Positions 17,270 to 27,218 of a stretch of DNA of 47,678 bases are shown piece by piece. The translations under genes were made by a program, and so were the position numbers. Position 1 is the stretch's first letter; every line of letters begins with the position of its first letter. The stretch spans positions 1 through 47,678 of the forward strand of contig JAEELJ010000082.1 of NCBI GenBank assembly GCA_016288855.1, given 5' to 3'. Source of the stretch: Acholeplasmatales bacterium (GTDB lineage: Bacteria > Bacillota_I > Bacilli_A > Acholeplasmatales > Anaeroplasmataceae). Under the pieces are notes generated by a model that was not told the DNA's origin, did no database searches, and worked only from the letters and a program-made list of their open reading frames with translations.

Positions 17270-18847
17270 ATGGATATCAATTTAGAAAAAGGTACAGTTA
17301 TATTATTCGGAAAGGCAAATAAATTACAAACTTTAATTAATAAGTTTGCTTCATTATCAGGAGAACAAGCCTATTCATTTTTTATCAATAGAGGAATTCA
17401 ACTTCCAAGATTAATAAATGTAATGGCATTACGTTCTGTTTTAAATGATAGAATTAAATGGATTAATTCAAATACATTATCAAAGGATTATTTTACTAGA
17501 TTAAAATATTATCCTCATTTTACAGAACAGCAATTATATAATCTTTTCATTGCAATCTGTAATGACGAAGAATCATTCCAATTATATAGAGAAAATTTAT
17601 TCCGTTTAGTTTTATTAAATTTCGTTGCCCTAGATTTAAAGGACGGAGAAATCAATTATGTTAAAACATTAAGAAAAGCTAAAACTGAACCTTTCGAGCA
17701 ATATTTTAATTTTATTTCTGGTGCATGCTTAGAGCAGGATAATACATTTGATGGTATTAATACTGATGAATTAAGAGAATTCTTACCATTATCTGCATCT
17801 AACCAAGAAATAGTTGATTTAGCTTCTAAGTATGGTATTACCTTACCAATACGTTTATCTAAAGAACAATTATTAGCATATATTTATGATTATATGCAGA
17901 AGAATAAAACTTATTCTGATGAAATTAAAGAAGAATTAGAAAAGATGACATTACAGCAGTTAACTACTTATTCTAAGAGAACTGGAATAGATATGGAACC
18001 ACAAATGACAAAAGAGATGCTTGTAACTTATCTTTTCTGGTATCTAGAGCAATGTACTATTTCTAAGACTACAGTTAGAAGAATTGAAGCAGATGATTTA
18101 TATGCTCCACTAGGATTTGAGGTTGACTTAACTAAAATTAATATTTTTGGAAATGGTAGAGGGAAAAGATTAATTAAGTATGATGGAATGTATGATGATA
18201 CTGAAAAGTGGAATCAAATTCAGGATGGTACTTATAATAAGCCAGAACCAAAAATTGAAGAAGAGGTTGAAGAAATAAAAGAGGAAGCTAAGGAAGAAGA
18301 GGTTGTTGAATCACCTTCTTCATTTGCAAAGCCAGAAGTTGAAAAGGAAGAAGCAAAGAAGGCTCCTTATGAAAAAGAACCTTCACCTTTACCAGTAGAA
18401 GGTGATGAAGTCAATGAAGGACTTGACGCAACAACTATTCATGGTGAAGAAAATACAATAGATTCAATAAGTGAAGAATTAAAGAAAGAAAAGCAAGAAC
18501 AAGAAGAAATAGCTAAAAAGGCTCAAGCACTAAAAGAAGAGCAAGAAAGAAAAAAAGCAGAGCAATTAATTTCTGATAAGAAGCTTGATGAAATTGTAAA
18601 AGATACTAATAACCAAAAAGTTGATACAAAAGATAATGATAATGTTGTAAGAGACCATGGCTTAAAGGTTGATGAGGATTTTGCTTCTACTCAGGCAATT
18701 GATAATGATAAATATGGCTCTGAGGCATTAATGGGAATTGATAGCAACGGAAGAGCTAAGGTAGTATTCTCAATTATATTAATTTTATTATTAATTGGTG
18801 GTATTGGCTTTGCAGTATATTATTTCTTCTTAAGAGGAATGTTTTAA
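17270..18847 (+). CDS. tail-anchored protein with repeated helical motifs, unknown function
   Basis: 525 aa, not recognised. Residues 1-305 are folded and helical. Three related segments occur at about 35-62, 180-209 and 230-259, each of the form (hydrophobic)xxGI-x-L/M-P-(6-7 residues)-L-x-x-Y/L-I/L, for example YGITLPIRLSKEQLLAYIY and TGIDMEPQMTKEMLVTYLF. They recall SAP/Rho-N/HeH-type helix-extended-loop-helix units, which often bind nucleic acid. Residues about 325-490 form a low-complexity Glu/Lys-rich linker. A single membrane segment at about 499-520 (FSIILILLLIGGIGFAVYYFF) ends the chain, giving a tail-anchored topology with the folded part in the cytoplasm. It lies 27 bases ahead of mutS and likely heads that operon. 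The membrane tail is certain; the motif relationship is by eye. Confidence 0.8.
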   Translation: MDINLEKGTVILFGKANKLQTLINKFASLSGEQAYSFFINRGIQLPRLINVMALRSVLNDRIKWINSNTLSKDYFTRLKYYPHFTEQQLYNLFIAICNDEESFQLYRENLFRLVLLNFVALDLKDGEINYVKTLRKAKTEPFEQYFNFISGACLEQDNTFDGINTDELREFLPLSASNQEIVDLASKYGITLPIRLSKEQLLAYIYDYMQKNKTYSDEIKEELEKMTLQQLTTYSKRTGIDMEPQMTKEMLVTYLFWYLEQCTISKTTVRRIEADDLYAPLGFEVDLTKINIFGNGRGKRLIKYDGMYDDTEKWNQIQDGTYNKPEPKIEEEVEEIKEEAKEEEVVESPSSFAKPEVEKEEAKKAPYEKEPSPLPVEGDEVNEGLDATTIHGEENTIDSISEELKKEKQEQEEIAKKAQALKEEQERKKAEQLISDKKLDEIVKDTNNQKVDTKDNDNVVRDHGLKVDEDFASTQAIDNDKYGSEALMGIDSNGRAKVVFSIILILLLIGGIGFAVYYFFLRGMF

Positions 18848-18874
18848 AAAGTAGTTTAGTAGTAGGTGATTTTG

Positions 18875-21430
18875 ATGGCTAAGGCTAAAGTTTGTGGCAC
18901 ATATAGTCCAATGATGCAAGCTTATATAGATTTAAAAAAAGATTATGAAGATTATATTGTTTTCTATAGATTAGGCGATTTTTATGAAATGTTTTTTGAT
19001 GATGCAAAAATCGCATCAAGAGAACTTGAACTTGCATTAACAGGAAAGGATGCAGGACAAGAGGAAAGAGTACCAATGTGTGGCATTCCTCATCATGCAT
19101 CTGATCAATATATTGAAAAGCTTGTTAGAAGAGGTTATAAGGTCGCAATTGTTGAACAATTAGAAGACCCTAAAAAGGCAGTTGGAATCGTAAAGAGAGG
19201 AGTTGTTAAAATTGTAACTCCTGGTACAATGAACCAAGGCTTAAATGATAAAGAAAATAATTATATTGGTGCTATAACTTTTTATAATAAAGAATATGTA
19301 TTATCATATTCAGATATGTCTACAGGTGAAGGATATGTTGCAACATATCATGCAATAGATGTATTACTTAATGACATCATTTCATTAAAAATAAAAGAAG
19401 TATTATTAAAAAGTGATTTTACAAATTCTAAAATAATAGATTTTTTAAATAAGAATGAAATATTAATTTCTATTGAGGATAATGAAATTATTCCAGTACA
19501 ATTAGAAAATATTGTTTCTTTAATTGATGGTAGCCTAAGAAGTGGTGTTGGAATGCTTATTGAGTATTTCATTAAAACTCAAAAGACAGCACCTTCATTC
19601 TTTAAACCATTTGTTTTATTAAAGGACAATGAATATCTTCATTTAGATGCTTTTACAAAGCGTAACCTAGAATTAAATGAAACATTAAGATTAAATACTA
19701 AAAATGGATCATTATTATCATTACTAGATAAGTGTAATACTGCAATGGGTTCTAGAATGATGAATAAGTGGATGAATAAGCCACTTATTTCTAAGTCTTT
19801 AATAAATAAGAGATTAGATGCGGTTAGTGCATTTAATGATAATTTAATTATTAAAGAGGATATTAAATCTGTTTTTAAGAATGTTTATGACCTAGAAAGA
19901 ATTATTGGAAGAATTTCTTCTGGTTCCGCTAACGCAAAGGATTTAGTTTGGTTAAGAAGAAGCTTAGAAAATATTCCTTTTGTTAAAGAATCATTATCTA
20001 AGATGAATAATCCAATAATTGATGAATTAAATAATGAAATTGACCCACATAGTGACTTAAATGACTTATTACAACGTTCATTAGTAAATGATCCTCCATT
20101 CCTAATTACTGAAGGTGGACTTATTCAAGATGGCTTCAATAAGGATTTAGATGAAATACGTTCTATTTCTAGAAATTCAAAAGAATTTATTATGAATTAT
20201 GAAAAGGAAGAACGTGAGGTAACAGGTATTACTACCTTAAAGGTTGGATACAATAGAGTAACTGGATATTATATTGAGGTTACTAAGGGACAGCTTGATA
20301 AATTAGATCCTGAAAGAGGATACCAAAGAAGACAAACTTTAGCTAACGCAGAACGTTTTATTACTCCTGTATTAAAAAAATATGAGGATACTGTATTAAA
20401 TGCTAAAGAAAGAATTGAATCTTTAGAATATCAAATATTTGTTTCATTAAGAGATGAAGCTAAAAGATATATATCTTCATTACAAAATCTTGCAGATATT
20501 ATATCAACATTAGATTGCTTTATTTCTTTATCAGATCTTGCTATTAAGAATAATTATGTAAGACCTACATTTAATGATAGAAAAGAAGTATCTTTAGTTG
20601 ATTCTAGACATCCAGTATTAGAAACTATTCAAAAGGGAGCATATATTGTAAATGATTGTTATATTAACAAATATAATATGATTCTAATAACAGGTCCTAA
20701 TATGAGTGGTAAATCAACTTATATGAAGATGATTGCAACAATAGTAATATTAGCACAAATGGGATCATTCGTTCCTGCAAAAACTGCAGATTTAATGATT
20801 TTTGATTCTATTTTCACTCGTATTGGTGCATCAGATGACCTAGTATCAGGTCAATCTACATTTATGGTTGAAATGGTTGAAGCAAATTATGCAATTTCTA
20901 ATGCAACACAAAATAGCTTATTACTATTTGATGAAATAGGTAGAGGTACTGCAACTTTTGATGGTATGGCACTAGCTCAATCTATTCTTGAATATATTCA
21001 TGAAAAAATTGGATGTGTGTGCTTATTTTCAACACATTATCATGAATTAACTCAGCTAGAGGGTAAGCTTAAGAGATTAAAGAATGTCCATGTTGAGGCT
21101 GAAGAGGAAAATGGTAAGGTTAGATTCTTACATAAGGTTATTGATGGACCTACAGATAAATCATATGGTATTAATGTTGCATCACTTGCTGGCTTACCAA
21201 AGTCTTTATTAAAAAGAAGCCGTGATATTTTAGATGCCTTAGAAAAGGATAAGGCTTCACATAATGGTGTAAAGCTTGATTTATTTAATTTTACAGCCTA
21301 TGAGGAAGAACCTGAGGTAATTATGGAATCTAAGGCTGATTTAATTAAGAAAAGATTAGATGAGATTGATCCAAATAAGATTTCTCCAATGGATGCTTTA
21401 AAAATTATTTATGAACTAAAGGAGATTTAA
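18875..21430 (+). CDS. mutS: DNA mismatch repair protein MutS
   Basis: An 851-aa MutS1. The mismatch-reading motif FYEMFFDDA (Phe-x-Glu) lies in the N-terminal domain near residue 37, followed by connector, lever and clamp domains. The ATPase domain has Walker A GPNMSGKST near 610, Walker B LLLFDEIGRGT and STHYHEL. MutS binds mismatches and, with ATP, recruits MutL. The start is the ATG at 18875, 6 bases after AGGTG; the upstream in-frame GTG at 18866 is part of that ribosome site. mutL follows after 3 bases. Confidence 0.98.
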   Translation: MAKAKVCGTYSPMMQAYIDLKKDYEDYIVFYRLGDFYEMFFDDAKIASRELELALTGKDAGQEERVPMCGIPHHASDQYIEKLVRRGYKVAIVEQLEDPKKAVGIVKRGVVKIVTPGTMNQGLNDKENNYIGAITFYNKEYVLSYSDMSTGEGYVATYHAIDVLLNDIISLKIKEVLLKSDFTNSKIIDFLNKNEILISIEDNEIIPVQLENIVSLIDGSLRSGVGMLIEYFIKTQKTAPSFFKPFVLLKDNEYLHLDAFTKRNLELNETLRLNTKNGSLLSLLDKCNTAMGSRMMNKWMNKPLISKSLINKRLDAVSAFNDNLIIKEDIKSVFKNVYDLERIIGRISSGSANAKDLVWLRRSLENIPFVKESLSKMNNPIIDELNNEIDPHSDLNDLLQRSLVNDPPFLITEGGLIQDGFNKDLDEIRSISRNSKEFIMNYEKEEREVTGITTLKVGYNRVTGYYIEVTKGQLDKLDPERGYQRRQTLANAERFITPVLKKYEDTVLNAKERIESLEYQIFVSLRDEAKRYISSLQNLADIISTLDCFISLSDLAIKNNYVRPTFNDRKEVSLVDSRHPVLETIQKGAYIVNDCYINKYNMILITGPNMSGKSTYMKMIATIVILAQMGSFVPAKTADLMIFDSIFTRIGASDDLVSGQSTFMVEMVEANYAISNATQNSLLLFDEIGRGTATFDGMALAQSILEYIHEKIGCVCLFSTHYHELTQLEGKLKRLKNVHVEAEEENGKVRFLHKVIDGPTDKSYGINVASLAGLPKSLLKRSRDILDALEKDKASHNGVKLDLFNFTAYEEEPEVIMESKADLIKKRLDEIDPNKISPMDALKIIYELKEI

Positions 21431-21433
21431 TTT

Positions 21434-23323
21434 ATGGGTAAAATAAATGTAATGTCTCCTCATCTAGCAAATATGATTGCTGCAGGAGAGGTTGTTGAAG
21501 GACCACAATCAATCATAAAAGAATTAATTGAAAATTCCATAGATGCTAATTCTAAAAACATTACTATTTATTTAAAGAATTCAGGACTTGATTCAATTAA
21601 GGTAATTGATGATGGAGATGGAATGGATAGTGAAGATGTAGAAAAAGCATTCTTACCACATGCAACATCAAAAATTAAAAATGAATATGACCTATTTAGA
21701 ATAAAAACATTAGGATTTAGAGGAGAAGCTATCGCGTCTATTGCGTCAGTTTCAAATATGTCAATAACATCCTCAACTGATGGTATAGGTGGTTTTATTG
21801 TTAGATATAAAAATGGAGTAAGACAAGAAGGACATATTATAAATGCAAATAAAGGTACGACTATAATAGTTGAAGAATTATTTTATAATACTCCTGCAAG
21901 ATTAAAGCACTTAAAAGCTCCTAATAAAGAATTATCTTCAATTATATTCTTTGTAAATAAGATTGCTTTATCAAATCCTAATATAAGAATAACATTATAT
22001 AACGATGATAAGGTAATAATACAAACTATAGGTGATGGTAAGCTTGAGTCTTTAATATTAAAAATTTACGGTATTGAAGCAGCTAAAAATATAATAACTA
22101 AGGATTATACCGCAAATGGATATAAGTGTAAGCTATTATTTATTAAGCCTGTTTGTTATCGTTCAACAAAGAATGAAATAACATTAATATTTAATGGAAG
22201 ATATGTAAAAAATTATAATTTAACTAATATGATTTCTGAAGCATATCTACATTTCTTACCTATTAATAAATATCCAGTTGGTGTTTGTTATTTTGAGGTT
22301 GATCCTTTGCTAATAGATTGTAATATTCATCCATCAAAGGCAATTATTAAAATATCGGATGAAGATTTAATGGCTAAGAGATTAAAAGAAGAATTATATA
22401 GCCTAATTAGTAGTGAGACACTTATTTATAATAGAAATATTGAAGAAAAAAAGTCTTACGAAAAACAAAATATTTTTACTGATTATAATGTTAATTTATA
22501 TAAAAAAGAAGATAATGAATTAAATGATAATATTTTAGTAAATAAAACTATAAATACATATGATTCTAATATTAATTTAGATAAACCTTATATATCTAAT
22601 GATAATTTATCAAATAGAGTTAATCCTTTTGATTCATATAAAAATGTTAAAAAAGAAGACCCTATTATAGAAAAAAAAGATAAAAAGGTAGAAGAAATTG
22701 ATATAACACCTGATGCACAATCAATAGAAATGGATAAAAAATTACCTGTTATGCAGTATATTGGTGAGATATTTGGTACATATTTAATATTCCAAGGTAA
22801 GGATTCTATGTATTTAGTAGATCAGCATGCAGCTGCTGAAAGAATAAATTATGAATATTATTATGATTTATTAAGTAAAAATTCAAATATTAAAATTGAT
22901 TTAATTGTACCAAGCTATGTTTCATTTACTAAAAATGAAGCATTATATATTCTTGATAATTTAAATGAATTTGAGAAGATTGGTTTTTCACTAGACCAAG
23001 CATCAGAAACTGATTTTATTATAAGAAGTATTCCATTATGGTTAAAAATGGATAATATTGATTCTGTAATATATGACATTTTAGAATTATTAGTATCTAA
23101 TCATTCTATTGATGTAATGAAATATAGAGATACAATTTGTAAGCAAATTGCATGTAAAGCCTCTATTAAAGCAAATCATCATATCAATATTGATGAAGTA
23201 AATTCACTAATTAAAAGATTAAATGAATGTAAGAATCCATATACTTGTCCACATGGAAGACCTACAATCATTAGATTAAAAGAGGATGATTTAGAAAAGA
23301 TGTTTGAAAGGATTCAATCATAA
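21434..23323 (+). CDS. mutL: DNA mismatch repair endonuclease MutL
   Basis: 629 aa. The N-terminal GHKL ATPase has ENSIDAN, DDGDGM and LGFRGEAIASI. An Asn/Asp-rich linker of about 130 residues separates it from the C-terminal dimerisation domain. That domain keeps the endonuclease motif DQHAAAERINYE near 463 (DQHA-x2-E-x4-E), ACKASIK and CPHGRPT. It therefore belongs to the nicking MutL type found where MutH is absent. GEVVEGP replaces the usual GEVVERP in the first motif, a minor oddity. The TAA overlaps the miaA start (TAATG). Confidence 0.97.
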   Translation: MGKINVMSPHLANMIAAGEVVEGPQSIIKELIENSIDANSKNITIYLKNSGLDSIKVIDDGDGMDSEDVEKAFLPHATSKIKNEYDLFRIKTLGFRGEAIASIASVSNMSITSSTDGIGGFIVRYKNGVRQEGHIINANKGTTIIVEELFYNTPARLKHLKAPNKELSSIIFFVNKIALSNPNIRITLYNDDKVIIQTIGDGKLESLILKIYGIEAAKNIITKDYTANGYKCKLLFIKPVCYRSTKNEITLIFNGRYVKNYNLTNMISEAYLHFLPINKYPVGVCYFEVDPLLIDCNIHPSKAIIKISDEDLMAKRLKEELYSLISSETLIYNRNIEEKKSYEKQNIFTDYNVNLYKKEDNELNDNILVNKTINTYDSNINLDKPYISNDNLSNRVNPFDSYKNVKKEDPIIEKKDKKVEEIDITPDAQSIEMDKKLPVMQYIGEIFGTYLIFQGKDSMYLVDQHAAAERINYEYYYDLLSKNSNIKIDLIVPSYVSFTKNEALYILDNLNEFEKIGFSLDQASETDFIIRSIPLWLKMDNIDSVIYDILELLVSNHSIDVMKYRDTICKQIACKASIKANHHINIDEVNSLIKRLNECKNPYTCPHGRPTIIRLKEDDLEKMFERIQS

Positions 23324-24210
23324 TGAAAAAGGTATTAGTTGTTGTTGGTCCTACTGCGGTAGGTAAAACAAAAATATCAATTGAAATTGCAAAAAAGTAT
23401 GGCTTAGAAATCATTAACGCAGATTCAGTTTCAGTATATAAGGAATTAAATATTGGTTCTGCAAAGCCTACAGTGGAAGAAATGGATGGAGTTAAGCACT
23501 ATTTAATTGATATATTGAATCCAAATGATATATATTCAGTTGCGGATTTTCAAAAGGATGCAAGAAGAATTATAGATTCATCTGATGAAATCAAATTAAT
23601 ATGTGGTGGTACGGGTCTTTATACTCAGGCTGTATTATTTAATTATGAATTTGAAGCAAAGGAAAGAGATTTTTCTTTTGAGGATAAATATAAGGATTAC
23701 AACAATAATGAATTATATAATTTATTGTTAGAGCGTGATCCAAATCTAGATAAAGAAAAAATACATCCTAATAACAGAAAAAGAGTATTAAGAGCTTTAG
23801 AGGTATTAGAAGAAACAAGTAAATCTATACAATCTTTCAATAAGAAAAATGAAGCATTATATGATTATTTTATTGTTTATCTTTCTATGGAAAGAGATTT
23901 ATTATATGAAAGAATTAATAAAAGAGTAGATATAATGTTTGATATGGGTCTAGAAAAGGAAGTTAAGGATTTATATGATAGAAATATAATGCCACATGCG
24001 ATAGGATATAAAGAATTTATTCCATATTTCTTAGGACAAGAGGATTTAAATACTGTAAAAGAAAATATTAAAAAGAACACAAGACACTTAGCTAAACGCC
24101 AAGAAACTTGGTTTAGAAATCAAATGACTACTCATTTTTATGATGTAGATATAAATGATATTAATAGGACTATAGATGAGATAAGAAAAGATATTGATAG
24201 GTGGATTTAA
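23323..24210 (+). CDS. miaA: tRNA dimethylallyltransferase MiaA
   Basis: 295 aa. P-loop GPTAVGKT near the N-terminus, DSVSVYKELNIGSAKPT and the VKHYLIDI motif are typical, as is the C-terminal RQETWFRNQ. It transfers a dimethylallyl group to N6 of A37 in tRNAs reading U-starting codons. mutS-mutL-miaA is a common gene order. The start overlaps the mutL stop by one base; the end overlaps the aroK ribosome-site region. Confidence 0.97.
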   Translation: MKKVLVVVGPTAVGKTKISIEIAKKYGLEIINADSVSVYKELNIGSAKPTVEEMDGVKHYLIDILNPNDIYSVADFQKDARRIIDSSDEIKLICGGTGLYTQAVLFNYEFEAKERDFSFEDKYKDYNNNELYNLLLERDPNLDKEKIHPNNRKRVLRALEVLEETSKSIQSFNKKNEALYDYFIVYLSMERDLLYERINKRVDIMFDMGLEKEVKDLYDRNIMPHAIGYKEFIPYFLGQEDLNTVKENIKKNTRHLAKRQETWFRNQMTTHFYDVDINDINRTIDEIRKDIDRWI

Positions 24211-24212
24211 AA

Positions 24213-24692
24213 ATGAAATTATATTTAATTGGGATGCCTGGGTGTGGTAAGTCAACACTTGGTAAAAAGCTTGCCTCTAGATTAGGTTATTCATTTATAG
24301 ATATGGATAGCTATATTGAAAAGAAAATGGGAATGTTTGTAGAAGAAATTTTTACAAATTATGGTGAAGATTATTTCCGTGCACTTGAGGTAAAAACATT
24401 AGTTGAATTTAGAGAATTAGATAATGTTATTATTGCAACAGGTGGTGGAGTTATAAAAAATAAAGCCAATAAGAGCATAATGGATGGTAAATGTGTGTTC
24501 TTAGAGGTTCCACTTGATGAATTAGAAAAGAGATTAAGCAAAAGTAATATTGTAAGACCTTTACTAAAAACTAATACTATATATGATTTATATGAAGAAA
24601 GAAAAGCTTTATATGATTATTTTACAGATATTAAGGTATCAAATGTTAATGTAGATGAAGCAATAGATAAAATTATGGAGGCATTAAAGTAA
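24213..24692 (+). CDS. aroK: shikimate kinase
   Basis: 159 aa, NMP-kinase fold. Walker A GMPGCGKST, the shikimate-binding DMD (FIDMDSYIE), ATGGGVIKN and the lid Arg region SNIVRPLL are present. It phosphorylates shikimate at the 3-hydroxyl on the path to chorismate. The start is the ATG at 24213, behind AGGTGG at 24199; the in-frame GTG at 24201 is inside that ribosome site and was rejected. The TAA overlaps the aroQ ATG. Confidence 0.93.
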   Translation: MKLYLIGMPGCGKSTLGKKLASRLGYSFIDMDSYIEKKMGMFVEEIFTNYGEDYFRALEVKTLVEFRELDNVIIATGGGVIKNKANKSIMDGKCVFLEVPLDELEKRLSKSNIVRPLLKTNTIYDLYEERKALYDYFTDIKVSNVNVDEAIDKIMEALK

Positions 24693-25126
24693 TGAAAATT
24701 TTAGTTATTAATGGTCCTAATCTAAATATGCTTGGAAAAAGACCAAAGGAACATTATGGTTCTATGACATTAGACGAAATTAATTCTTTAATGTTAAAGG
24801 AAGCAAAAGAAGATCAGCAATTAACTTTTTATCAGTCTAATTACGAAGGTGATATTGTTACTAAAATTCAAGAAGCTTTAACATCATATGATGCAATAAT
24901 AATTAATCCTGCAGCATATACTCACACATCTGTTGCAATACATGATGCATTAGAAATGTTTTTAGGACCAATTGTTGAAGTACATCTATCTCATGTTGAT
25001 GATAGAGAGGATTTTAGAAAGGTTAATTTTATTAGAAGTGTTGCAACTATGACTTTTTCTGGTAAGAAGGAAGAATCATATATTGATGCATTAAAGTACC
25101 TAGAAGAAAAACTAGGTAATAAATAG
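24692..25126 (+). CDS. aroQ: 3-dehydroquinate dehydratase, type II
   Basis: A 144-aa dodecamer-type enzyme. INGPNLNMLGKRPKEHYGS holds the catalytic Tyr and Arg region, NPAAYTHTSVAIHDAL gives the active-site Asn/His, and EVHLSHVDDREDFR the second His/Arg set. It dehydrates 3-dehydroquinate to 3-dehydroshikimate, two steps before the AroK reaction. The other shikimate genes are not in the window. It ends with TAG and no clear terminator; the efp promoter follows. Confidence 0.96.
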   Translation: MKILVINGPNLNMLGKRPKEHYGSMTLDEINSLMLKEAKEDQQLTFYQSNYEGDIVTKIQEALTSYDAIIINPAAYTHTSVAIHDALEMFLGPIVEVHLSHVDDREDFRKVNFIRSVATMTFSGKKEESYIDALKYLEEKLGNK

Positions 25127-25157
25127 TTTATAGGATATATCTATATAGGTCATATAT

Positions 25158-25200
25158 TTGAAATCTATATATATTTATGTTATAATCTCATTGTTATAAT
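25158..25200 (+). promoter_or_regulatory. efp promoter with tandem extended -10 boxes
   Basis: TTGAAA (25158-25163), 17 bases, then TGT-TATAAT (25178-25186). A second TGT-TATAAT follows at 25192-25200, 14 bases downstream. Either could start transcription before the efp ATG at 25231. Confidence 0.75.
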
Positions 25201-25230
25201 TTTTTAAAATATGAAAGAGGTATATTTAAG

Positions 25231-25788
25231 ATGATTAATGTTAATGATTTAAAGAATGGCGTTGTAATTGAATACGATGGTAAGTTAATGCAAATCCTTG
25301 AATTCATGCACGTTTTACAGAACAAGGTTGCATATGTAAGAGTTAAAATGAAGGATTTAAGAACTGGTACAGTTACTGAAACTGCATTAAAGGGTTCTGA
25401 TTCAGCATTCAAGAAGTGCTTCATCGAAAAGAGACCAATGCAATATATTTATTCTCAACCAGATTCATATGTATTCATGGATAAGGATACTTATGAACAA
25501 ATGGAAATTCCTGCTGAAAGACTTGAATGGGAAAAGAATTTCATGTTAGAAGGTATGGATGTAGATTTAACATTCTATGAAACAGAATTATTAGGTGTTT
25601 CATTACCAGATAAGGTTACATTAGAAGTTGTAGAATGTGATCCAGCTGTTAAGGGTGATACTAAGACTTCAGCACAAAAGGATGCAACAGTTGAAACAGG
25701 ATATACTTTAAAGGTACCTATGTTCGTTAACAAGGGTGATAAGTTAATCGTTTCTACAAAGGATGGAAAGTATTCTTCTAGAGCTTAA
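25231..25788 (+). CDS. efp: elongation factor P with unusual tip loop
   Basis: 185 aa, the normal three-domain length. Domains II and III are typical (GDTKTSAQKDATVETGYTL, IVSTKDGKYSSRA). EF-P relieves ribosome stalling at polyproline by reaching the peptidyl-transferase centre with a loop in domain I. That loop is usually KPGKG with a modified Lys or Arg; here the equivalent stretch reads FMHVLQNKVAYVRVK, so Pro-Gly is missing and the loop is about one residue longer. Position by position the usual modified residue falls on Asn or on the Lys after it. Codon use (AAG, TTC) points to high expression, as do the twin -10 boxes. The family call is firm; the modification state is unknown. Confidence 0.93.
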   Translation: MINVNDLKNGVVIEYDGKLMQILEFMHVLQNKVAYVRVKMKDLRTGTVTETALKGSDSAFKKCFIEKRPMQYIYSQPDSYVFMDKDTYEQMEIPAERLEWEKNFMLEGMDVDLTFYETELLGVSLPDKVTLEVVECDPAVKGDTKTSAQKDATVETGYTLKVPMFVNKGDKLIVSTKDGKYSSRA

Positions 25789-25835
25789 TAGCTAGTTGAA
25801 TTAATAATATTATTTAAATTGGAAGGTAAATAGAA

Positions 25836-27218
25836 TTGGACGTACATTCGGTTGTTTTTACGACTGTGTATTTTAATACACCATTGTTTATCGTAATGAT
25901 TGTGTTAATCTTATTTAGTGCATTTTTCTCTATGAGTGAAACTGCGTTTTCATCATGCTCTGAATCTAAATTAAAGCTGATGATTGATAATAAGGTTAGC
26001 GGATCTAAGAAAGCAATGTATTTATATGAAAAATTTGATAAGACTTTAGTAACATTACTAATTGGAAATAATTTAGTTAATATTGCATTATCTACTTTTG
26101 CAGTTATTTTCTTTACGCAATTAATTGTTAATTTAGATGAGAATATGATTTCATTAATAACTACTGGTGTAATTACAGTTGTATTATTGATTTTTGGTGA
26201 AATTGTACCTAAAATGTTAGCTAAAAGAAATCCTGAAGGTGTAGCAGTTAAGGTATCTATAATTGTTTATATGATTATGTATATACTATATCCTTTTGTA
26301 ATGTTATTTTATGGGATTCAAAAAGTTTTCGCATCTAAGAAGGATGATGAACCTCAGGATCGTGAAGAGCTTGATGTTATTGTCGATGAGTTCCAAGAAC
26401 AAGGTGCAATTGAAGACGAAGAAGCTGAACAAATCCATAATTTATTAGATTTGAATGAAACTACAGTTGATGACATTATGGTTCCTAGAATTAAAATGGC
26501 TTCAATTCCATTTACAGCTACTCTTGATGAGGTAAAAGCATTTATGCTTGATAATCCTTATTCAAGAATTCCTGTTTATAAAAATGATAAAGACCACATT
26601 GTTGGTATTTTATACGAAAGAGATTTCTTCCCTGCATTAGTAAAAAATAAAAATTGCAGTTGGAAAAAATTGTTAAGACCTGTTAAATATGTATCAGGTG
26701 CAATGCATGTTGATGATTTAATTAAGGATCTACAAAAGTCTAAAACACATTTAGCTGTTGTTATATCTGAGATCGGTGAGGTTCAAGGTATTGTAACAAT
26801 GGAAGATGCGTTAGAAGAAATTGTTGGAGAGATTTATGATGAGCATGATAATCCATCTCTTGGCGAATTAAGATTCGAAAAGCAATCTGATGGAACATAC
26901 ATTGTTGATGCTGATATGTTCGTTGATGATTTATTTGAAAAGCTTGATATAGGTGCCGCACCAGAAAATATTCCTTCTAAAATTGCTGGTTGGTTATTTG
27001 AAAAGTGCGAAAGCTTACCTGTAGCTGGTTTTAAAATGCAATATTTAGCTTCTTTTTCAAAAGAGGACGAAGAAGTTGAAGGAAAATATATTGATTATAA
27101 TAAGATGTTAACTATTAACATTTATGAAGTCAAAAATAGAGCGATTACTTTAGCGAAGGTTGAAGTAAGAGATGCAACTTCTGAAGAAATTGAAAATTTC
27201 CAAAATGATGAAGAATAA
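25836..27218 (+). CDS. CNNM/CorC-HlyC family membrane protein (hemolysin-like, CBS pair)
   Basis: 460 aa. An N-terminal CNNM (DUF21) membrane domain of about four helices starts FFSMSETAFSSC and includes GEIVPKMLAKRNPE. A CBS pair follows (VPRIKMASIP, NPYSRIPVYKNDKDHIVGIL, GEVQGIVTMEDALEEIVGEI), then the CorC_HlyC domain. Family members are linked to Mg2+/Co2+ transport or efflux; the haemolysin name is historical. The start is TTG at 25836, 9 bases after GGAAGG; no ATG lies upstream in frame, and the next Met (residue 20) would fall within the first helix. Confidence 0.9.
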   Translation: MDVHSVVFTTVYFNTPLFIVMIVLILFSAFFSMSETAFSSCSESKLKLMIDNKVSGSKKAMYLYEKFDKTLVTLLIGNNLVNIALSTFAVIFFTQLIVNLDENMISLITTGVITVVLLIFGEIVPKMLAKRNPEGVAVKVSIIVYMIMYILYPFVMLFYGIQKVFASKKDDEPQDREELDVIVDEFQEQGAIEDEEAEQIHNLLDLNETTVDDIMVPRIKMASIPFTATLDEVKAFMLDNPYSRIPVYKNDKDHIVGILYERDFFPALVKNKNCSWKKLLRPVKYVSGAMHVDDLIKDLQKSKTHLAVVISEIGEVQGIVTMEDALEEIVGEIYDEHDNPSLGELRFEKQSDGTYIVDADMFVDDLFEKLDIGAAPENIPSKIAGWLFEKCESLPVAGFKMQYLASFSKEDEEVEGKYIDYNKMLTINIYEVKNRAITLAKVEVRDATSEEIENFQNDEE

